The translations under genes and the position numbers were made by a program. Shown here piece after piece: positions 7,542 to 11,188 of a stretch of DNA of 11,188 bases. Within the stretch, counting starts at the first letter, position 1. Every line of letters starts with the position of its first letter. The notes under the pieces are model-generated. The model saw nothing but the letters and a program-made list of their open reading frames with translations, made no database searches and had not been told where the DNA came from. The DNA is from RGIG1995 sp045126815 (GTDB lineage Bacteria; Bacillota; Clostridia; Oscillospirales; CAG-272): the NCBI GenBank assembly GCA_045126815.1, contig JBGVPD010000076.1, forward strand, positions 1-11,188. Direction: 5' to 3'.

Positions 7542-7570
7542 TTGTAGGGGGCGACGTCCTCGACGCCCCG
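7542..7570 (+). repeat. Left arm of perfect 29-bp inverted repeat, REP-like hairpin, inside the RAYT frame
   Basis: This arm (TTGTAGGGGGCGACG... to ...GACGCCCCG) is the exact reverse complement of 7708-7736. By itself it folds: GGGGCG, an A-A mismatch, CG, tetraloop TCCT, CG, CGCCCC. A GC-rich imperfect palindrome with an internal mismatch is typical of REP sequences mobilised by RAYT proteins. In the gene it encodes VGGDVLDAP, so it is translated sequence. Confidence 0.85.
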
Positions 7571-7707
7571 ATTAATGTGCAACTGTTGCCATACGGAAAA
7601 ATTGCAGAGAAATATATAAAACAATTACAAGATTATTACGATAATGTAAAGATCAATTATTATGTTATAATGCCCGACCATATTCATATTTTGTTATTTG
7701 TGAAAAA

Positions 7708-7736
7708 CGGGGCGTCGAGGACGTCGCCCCCTACAA
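7708..7736 (-). repeat. Right arm of perfect 29-bp inverted repeat, REP-like hairpin, inside the RAYT frame
   Basis: This is the exact reverse complement of 7542-7570, separated from it by 137 bases. It forms the same hairpin on its own (GGGGCG, T-T mismatch, CG, AGGA, CG, CGCCCC). It is read in the transposase frame as GASRTSPPT, so both orientations of the element are open in the frame used. Confidence 0.85.
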
Positions 7737-7907
7737 AACAACATTCTACATTATCGCGTTTTGTTTCAACATTTAAGCGATTTTGTAACAAAGAATACGG
7801 AAAAAACATTTGGCAAGATTCTTTTTACGACCATATTATTCGAAACAAAGAAGACTATGATGAACACGTATAATACATTCACGATAACCCATTAAAATGG
7901 TATTACA

Positions 7908-7948
7908 AAAAATGACTTGACCGAATAATTAAACATTCAGCCAAGTCT
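7908..7948 (-). terminator. Intrinsic terminator of the tepA-like gene
   Basis: GACTTG (7914-7919) and CAAGTC (7942-7947) form the base, and GAAT (7923-7926) and ATTC (7935-7938) the top of a hairpin. The three bases between contain two A-C type mismatches on the plus strand, which become G-U pairs on the minus strand. Minus-strand transcripts end with a T-run (opposite A 7907-7912). A plus-strand T-run at 7948-7954 allows weaker use in the other direction. Confidence 0.7.
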
Positions 7949-7952
7949 TTTT

Positions 7953-8708
7953 TTATTCTCTGTTTTCTTTTGATTCTTTTGCCATTTCTCGTAAGGTTCG
8001 TATCGCATCGCTGAGTCCGCCGACCTCGTCAATCAGTCCGCAATCAACAGCCTCTTTACCTTCAAGTACCGTACCCATATCAGTCGCAAGTTCGTCTTTT
8101 GCAAGTAACATTTTTTGCAACTCTTCCATACCGATATTTGAATGATTTTCAATAAATTTTAATATTCGGTCTTGCATACGGTTAAAATAGTTATACGTCT
8201 GCGGTGAACTAACGACAAGCCCCGTCGTCCTTACAGGGTGGACGGTCATTGTTGCCGACGGTACGATAAAAGACTTTTGTGCTGATACCGCAAGTGGTAC
8301 ACCTATTGAATGTCCTCCGCCAAGCACGATTGACACCGTTGGCTTTTTCATGCTCGACACCATTTCCGATATCGCAAGTCCTGCCTCAACGTCTCCCCCT
8401 ACCGTATTTAAAATAATGAGCAAACCGTCTATTTCATCGCTTTCTTCAATTGATACCAAAAGGGGTATTATCTGCTCGTATTTGGTCGTTTTCTGGTCAT
8501 TTGGCAGTATATAATGCCCCTCTATTTGACCAATTATCGTCATACAGTGGATAGTTATTCCGTCACTCTTCGTAGTAACGGAATTGCTCATCATTACGTT
8601 TTCAAGATGAAGATTCTCCACCTTCTCTCTTTCTAACTCTTCACTTTGGTTTTCATCGTTATTGTCAATTGTCTTATCGTCTTTTTCTTTATCTTTTTTC
8701 TCGGCCAT
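7953..8708 (-). CDS. tepA: TepA-like ClpP-family serine protease
   Basis: Cytoplasmic ClpP-fold peptidase of the translocation-enhancing protein (TepA/YmfB) group, 251 residues. The first 45 residues are highly charged (KKDKEKDDKTIDNNDENQSE) and probably disordered; no signal peptide is seen. The core reads IHCMTIIGQIEGHYILP, then KTTKYEQIIPLLVSIE, the ClpP-type strand LLIILNTVGGDVEAGLAISE, nucleophile Ser134 in VLGGGHSIGVP, His157 in MTVHPVR, and a likely third residue Asp210 before GKEAVDCGLIDEVGG. This matches TepA better than ClpP proper, and no Clp ATPase lies nearby. A GGAGG (minus strand, 8718-8722) sits 9 bases from the ATG. It is a single-gene unit, divergent from the phosphotransacylase gene. 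No minus-strand promoter could be fixed in the AT-rich gap. The family role in protein export or presporulation is only loosely defined. Confidence 0.88.
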   Translation of the reverse strand: MAEKKDKEKDDKTIDNNDENQSEELEREKVENLHLENVMMSNSVTTKSDGITIHCMTIIGQIEGHYILPNDQKTTKYEQIIPLLVSIEESDEIDGLLIILNTVGGDVEAGLAISEMVSSMKKPTVSIVLGGGHSIGVPLAVSAQKSFIVPSATMTVHPVRTTGLVVSSPQTYNYFNRMQDRILKFIENHSNIGMEELQKMLLAKDELATDMGTVLEGKEAVDCGLIDEVGGLSDAIRTLREMAKESKENRE

Positions 8709-8759
8709 AAATTATTACCTCCAATACACGAAATTGTGCGAAAAAAATATTTATTTCTC

Positions 8760-8788
8760 TTTACATTTGGTTTTTTTTATAGTATAAT
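8760..8788 (+). promoter_or_regulatory. Predicted SigA-type promoter for the PduL-type cluster
   Basis: TTTACA (8760-8765, 5 of 6 matches) and a perfect TATAAT (8783-8788) are spaced by 17 bases, with an AT-rich spacer. The transcript would start near 8795 and have a leader of about 50 bases with GGAGG at 8833-8837. Confidence 0.78.
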
Positions 8789-8845
8789 TAATTTTGATTA
8801 GGATTATTCAAATAATATTTTTATAATACAACGGAGGTAATAAAG

Positions 8846-9418
8846 ATGGATAACAAAGTTCTTGTTGAAACATCTGCCAGACACGTACACCTCTCTGCAG
8901 AACATATCGAAGCATTGTTCGGCAAAGGTGCAACACTTACAAACAAGAAGGAACTCAGCCAGCCCGGTCAGTACGCTTGCGAAGAAAGAGTTAAGCTCGT
9001 TGGTCCTAAGAAGGAAATCGCAAACGTAATTATCCTCGGTCCCGCTCGTCCTGATACACAGGTTGAAATTTCTTTCACCGACGCTCGTACACTCGGTGTT
9101 TCTTCTCCCGTAAGAGAAAGCGGTGACGTTGCAAATACTCCCGGACTTAAGCTCGTTGGTCCTGCAGGCGAAGTTGAACTTGCACAGGGTGTTATTATCG
9201 CTAAGAGACACATCCACTTAACTCCCGAAGCAGCTGAACAGTTTAACGTTCAGGATAAGGAGATCGTTAAGGTTAAGATCGACTCTGAAAGAACAACTAT
9301 TTTCGATGACGTTGTAATCAGAGTTAGCCCCAAATTCGCTCCCGCTATGCACATTGATACAGACGAAGCAAATGCAGCTTGCGCTTTCGGTGCTTGTTAC
9401 GGCGAGATCATTAAATAA
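8846..9418 (+). CDS. pduL: PduL-type phosphate acyltransferase (phosphotransacylase), cytosolic form
   Basis: Enzyme that exchanges phosphate and CoA on short acyl groups (acetyl- or propionyl-CoA to acyl phosphate), the step before acetate or propionate kinase. The 190 residues hold two similar half-domains: VETSARHVHLS (7-17) with His13 and His15, then LSQPGQYACEERVKLVGP, ILGPARPDTQVEISFTDAR with Glu74, PVRESGD with the conserved Arg90, and in the second half IIAKRHIHLTPE with His122 and His124, and MHIDTDEANAA with His169. The His and Glu residues are the zinc ligands expected for the family. The protein starts right at the catalytic fold, with no N-terminal encapsulation helix, and no shell genes are seen, so it is probably a housekeeping cytosolic enzyme and not a microcompartment part. 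GGAGG lies 8 bases upstream. The NifU-like gene follows after 46 bp. Confidence 0.93.
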   Translation: MDNKVLVETSARHVHLSAEHIEALFGKGATLTNKKELSQPGQYACEERVKLVGPKKEIANVIILGPARPDTQVEISFTDARTLGVSSPVRESGDVANTPGLKLVGPAGEVELAQGVIIAKRHIHLTPEAAEQFNVQDKEIVKVKIDSERTTIFDDVVIRVSPKFAPAMHIDTDEANAACAFGACYGEIIK

Positions 9419-9464
9419 TTATTTGTATTGTAAAAAATTTAATTCCATATAAGGAGATATAATC

Positions 9465-10181
9465 ATGAGCAAAGAATTTTCTTGTGAATATGCCATGAGC
9501 ACAGAAGTTGCAAAAATGGGCTGTGTCACAAAAGGTTGCGATCACGGACCTGCTCCCATTCCGGAAGAAGGCCAGTGGATCCAGTCAAAACAGATTACCG
9601 ACATTTCCGGTTATACACACGGTATCGGTTGGTGCGCACCTCAGCAGGGTGGATGCAAACTCTCACTTAACGTTAAAAACGGTATCATCGAAGAAGCACT
9701 CGTTGAAACTATCGGTTGTTCCGGTATGACTCACTCAGCAGCTATGGCAGCTGAAATCCTCCCCGGAAAGACACTTCTCGAAGCTCTTAACACCGACCTT
9801 GTTTGCGATGCTATCAATACAGCTATGCGCGAACTCTTCTTGCAGATCGTATACGGTAGAACACAGTCAGCTTTCTCTGAAGGCGGCTTGGTTATCGGCG
9901 CTGGTATGGAAGACCTCGGTAAAGGCGCTCGTTCAATGGTTGGTACAATGTACGGAACCAAAGCTAAAGGTGTACGTTACCTCGAAATGACAGAAGGTTA
10001 CTGCACAAGAATGGCACTTGATGCAAACGATGAAGTAATCGGTTATGAATTCGTTTCTCTCGGAAAGATGACCGACCTCATCAAGAAGGGTGTTGAACCC
10101 AACGAAGCTTACAAACAGTCTATGGGTACTTACGGACGTTTCGCAGACGCTGTTAAGTATATCGACCCCAGACACGAATAA
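9465..10181 (+). CDS. NifU-like iron-sulfur scaffold-type protein paired with GGGtGRT protein
   Basis: A 238-residue protein with a NifU/IscU-like core. The stretch GGCKLSLNVKNGIIEEALVE, then TIGCSGMTHSAAMAAEILPG, then KTLLEAL (about 62-107) parallels the scaffold-family pattern of a cysteine followed by a strand pair, an YGC/IGC turn and a helix ending in GKTxxEAL. Cysteines are at 7, 20, 25, 57, 64, 85, 114 and 180; Cys64 (or 57) and Cys85 match the first two cluster-ligand positions, while the third canonical cysteine is not obvious. The last 80 residues (YLEMTEGYCTRMALDANDEV and YGRFADAVKYIDPRHE) are outside the usual NifU plan and are characteristic of this group. AAGGAG precedes the ATG at 9465. 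It is followed 18 bp later by the GGGtGRT gene, its usual partner as I recall. Cluster assembly or electron transfer is inferred; the true function is unknown to me. Confidence 0.78.
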   Translation: MSKEFSCEYAMSTEVAKMGCVTKGCDHGPAPIPEEGQWIQSKQITDISGYTHGIGWCAPQQGGCKLSLNVKNGIIEEALVETIGCSGMTHSAAMAAEILPGKTLLEALNTDLVCDAINTAMRELFLQIVYGRTQSAFSEGGLVIGAGMEDLGKGARSMVGTMYGTKAKGVRYLEMTEGYCTRMALDANDEVIGYEFVSLGKMTDLIKKGVEPNEAYKQSMGTYGRFADAVKYIDPRHE

Positions 10182-10199
10182 TTAAGGAGGAAAAACGTA

Positions 10200-11188
10200 A
10201 TGGCACATTTTGAAGGTTATGAAAGACGTGAGGCTAAAATCCTCGCAGCTCTTAAAGAATACGGTATTTCCTCTATCGATGAATGTAAGGAAATATGCGC
10301 AGCAAAGGGTATCGACCCTTATAAAATAGTTGAAGAAACACAGCCTATCGCATTTGAAAACGCTAAATGGGCATATGTAGTTGGCGCTGCAATCGCAATT
10401 AAGAAAGGTTGCACAAAGGCTGCTGACGCCGCTGCCGCTATCGGTATAGGTCTCCAGGCTTTCTGTATTCCCGGCTCCGTTGCTGAAAACCGTAAGGTTG
10501 GTCTCGGCCACGGTAACCTCGGTAAGATGCTTCTTTCCGAAGAAACAGAATGCTTCTGCTTCTTGGCAGGTCACGAATCATTCGCAGCTGCTGAAGGCGC
10601 TATCAAGATCGCTCTTAACGCTAACAAGGTTCGTTCAAAGGATCTCCGCGTTATCCTTAACGGTCTCGGAAAAGATGCAGCATATATCATTTCAAGAATT
10701 AACGGTTTCACATACGTTGAAACAGCATTTGACCCTGCAACTGAAGACGTTTCCGTTGTTAGAGAAGTTGCTTTCTCAAACGGTCCCAGAGCTAAGGTTA
10801 AATGCTACGGCGCTAACAACGTACCCGAAGGCGTTGCAATTATGAGAAAAGAAAACGTTGGCGTATCTATCACAGGTAACTCAACTAACCCCACTCGTTT
10901 CCAGCACCCCGTTGCAGGAACATACAAGAAATGGTGCGTTGAAAACGGAGTTAACTACTTCTCAGTTGCATCAGGTGGCGGTACAGGCCGTACACTTCAC
11001 CCCGATAATATGGCTGCAGGACCTGCTTCCTACGGTATGACAGATACAATGGGACGTATGCACTCAGACGCACAGTTTGCAGGTTCTTCATCAGTTCCCG
11101 CACACGTTGAAATGATGGGTCTCATCGGCGCAGGTAACAACCCCATGGTTGGTATGACTGTTGCTGTTGCAGTTGCTATCGAAGAAGC
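10200..11188 (+). CDS. GGGtGRT-family protein (3' end outside window)
   Basis: The frame from ATG 10200, behind AAGGAGG at 10184-10190, is open to the window edge, giving 329 residues without a stop; the family length is about 330-335, so only a few residues should be missing. The name-giving motif is GGGTGRT at residues 259-265, inside SVASGGGTGRTLHPDNMA, followed by GPASYGMTDTMGRMHSDAQF and SSSVPAHVEMMGLIGAGNNP. Earlier parts include a helix EGYERREAKILAALKEYGI, a hydrophobic segment WAYVVGAAIAIKKGC, and GSVAENRKVGLGHGNLGKM. No signal peptide is seen. Cysteines at 29, 33, 71, 89, 118, 120, 202 and 246 could bind metal but form no classical motif. The glycine-rich motif suggests nucleotide or phosphate binding, which is inference only. 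Codon use is strongly biased as in the two genes before it, which suggests high expression. Function is not established to my knowledge. Confidence 0.9.
   Translation, partial: MAHFEGYERREAKILAALKEYGISSIDECKEICAAKGIDPYKIVEETQPIAFENAKWAYVVGAAIAIKKGCTKAADAAAAIGIGLQAFCIPGSVAENRKVGLGHGNLGKMLLSEETECFCFLAGHESFAAAEGAIKIALNANKVRSKDLRVILNGLGKDAAYIISRINGFTYVETAFDPATEDVSVVREVAFSNGPRAKVKCYGANNVPEGVAIMRKENVGVSITGNSTNPTRFQHPVAGTYKKWCVENGVNYFSVASGGGTGRTLHPDNMAAGPASYGMTDTMGRMHSDAQFAGSSSVPAHVEMMGLIGAGNNPMVGMTVAVAVAIEE

Larger units (their letters stand above)
7391..7915 (+). pseudogene. REP-associated / IS200-like tyrosine transposase (RAYT), broken by two in-frame TAA codons
   Basis: The frame from ATG 7391 to TGA 7913-7915 reads as one Y1 (HUH) transposase of about 174 codons: ENNYPER, TAA, PTRIKKYDYSSIGAYFITIC (core strand), then YGKIAEKYIKQL, the HUH motif MPDHIHILLF (codons 94-103, His97 and His99), FKRFCNKEYGKNIWQDSFYD, HIIRNKEDYDEHV, TAA, YIHDNPLKWYYKK. 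The stops are codon 9 (7415-7417) and codon 161 (7871-7873); one base change, AAA to TAA, would explain each, as family proteins often have Lys or Arg there. There is no frameshift and homology is recognisable on both sides of each stop. A GTG-started piece, 7577-7873, is open but lacks the first core strand and the conserved YIxxNP tail, so it is unlikely to be a working enzyme. Two arms of a 29-bp inverted repeat lie inside the coding sequence. No flanking target duplication was found. Confidence 0.82.

Noticed and set aside
7577..7873. Stand-alone 98-residue gene starting at GTG
   Set aside because: The frame continues upstream with clear transposase homology (GAYFITIC and more) and downstream past the TAA with YIHDNPLKW. 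It is the middle part of the broken RAYT gene.
8712..8843. Perfect 11-bp inverted repeat between tepA and pduL (8712-8722 and 8833-8843)
   Set aside because: The two arms are the ribosome binding sites plus following TAATAA of the two divergent genes, so the symmetry comes from similar translation signals and not from an operator.
8709..8845. Riboswitch or other structured leader before the PduL gene
   Set aside because: The leader after the predicted start is only about 50 bases, AT-rich, and forms no convincing conserved structure by eye.
10182..10574. Minus-strand ORF of 130 codons
   Set aside because: It lies opposite the GGGtGRT gene, whose frame has strong family homology; the Cys/Phe-rich translation is typical of an antisense shadow.
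1..11188. CRISPR array, tRNA, rRNA, toxin-antitoxin or phage genes
   Set aside because: No regularly spaced direct repeats, no tRNA or rRNA-like sequence, and no recognisable phage or toxin-antitoxin proteins were found on either strand.

Overview
The window looks like chromosomal DNA from a low-to-moderate GC anaerobic clostridium (Firmicutes, probably a gut Oscillospiraceae/Ruminococcaceae-type lineage). The basis is strong GGAGG-type ribosome binding sites, SigA-like promoters with short AT-rich leaders, Firmicutes-typical genes (Mini-ribonuclease III, a TepA-type ClpP-like protease), and a pair of anaerobe-associated genes (a NifU-like protein followed by a GGGtGRT protein). No species can be named from sequence alone.

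Region 1 (1-4174, + strand) is a complete branched-chain amino acid type ABC importer operon except for its cut-off 5' end: substrate-binding protein (C-terminal 191 residues), permeases LivH and LivM, and ATPases LivG and LivF. The genes are 46 bp or less apart or overlap, and the operon ends in a strong intrinsic terminator.

Region 2 (4175-6240, - strand) starts with a non-coding stretch holding a hairpin that resembles a dispersed intergenic repeat, and a minus-strand terminator. Read on the minus strand, the operon is mrnC (Mini-III RNase), mscL (mechanosensitive channel), then a ROK-family sugar kinase. Its promoter lies in a divergent intergenic region, facing a near-perfect SigA consensus promoter for the next gene.

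Region 3 (6266-7950, + strand) is the accessory part: a two-domain FkbM-type methyltransferase, followed 9 bp later by a broken REP-associated/IS200-like tyrosine transposase (RAYT). The transposase frame is intact apart from two TAA codons. It carries, inside its own coding sequence, a perfect 29-bp inverted repeat whose arms each fold as a REP-like imperfect hairpin.

Region 4 (7908-8722, - strand) is a TepA-like ClpP-family serine protease with its own terminator.

Region 5 (8760-11188, + strand) is a likely highly expressed cluster behind a good promoter: a PduL-type phosphotransacylase without an encapsulation peptide, a cysteine-rich NifU-like protein, and a GGGtGRT-family protein that runs off the window. 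The last gene is open to the edge and is easy to miss because no stop codon is seen.

The two places most worth a second look are the RAYT with internal REP-like repeats and the PduL / NifU-like / GGGtGRT cluster, whose joint function is not known to me.
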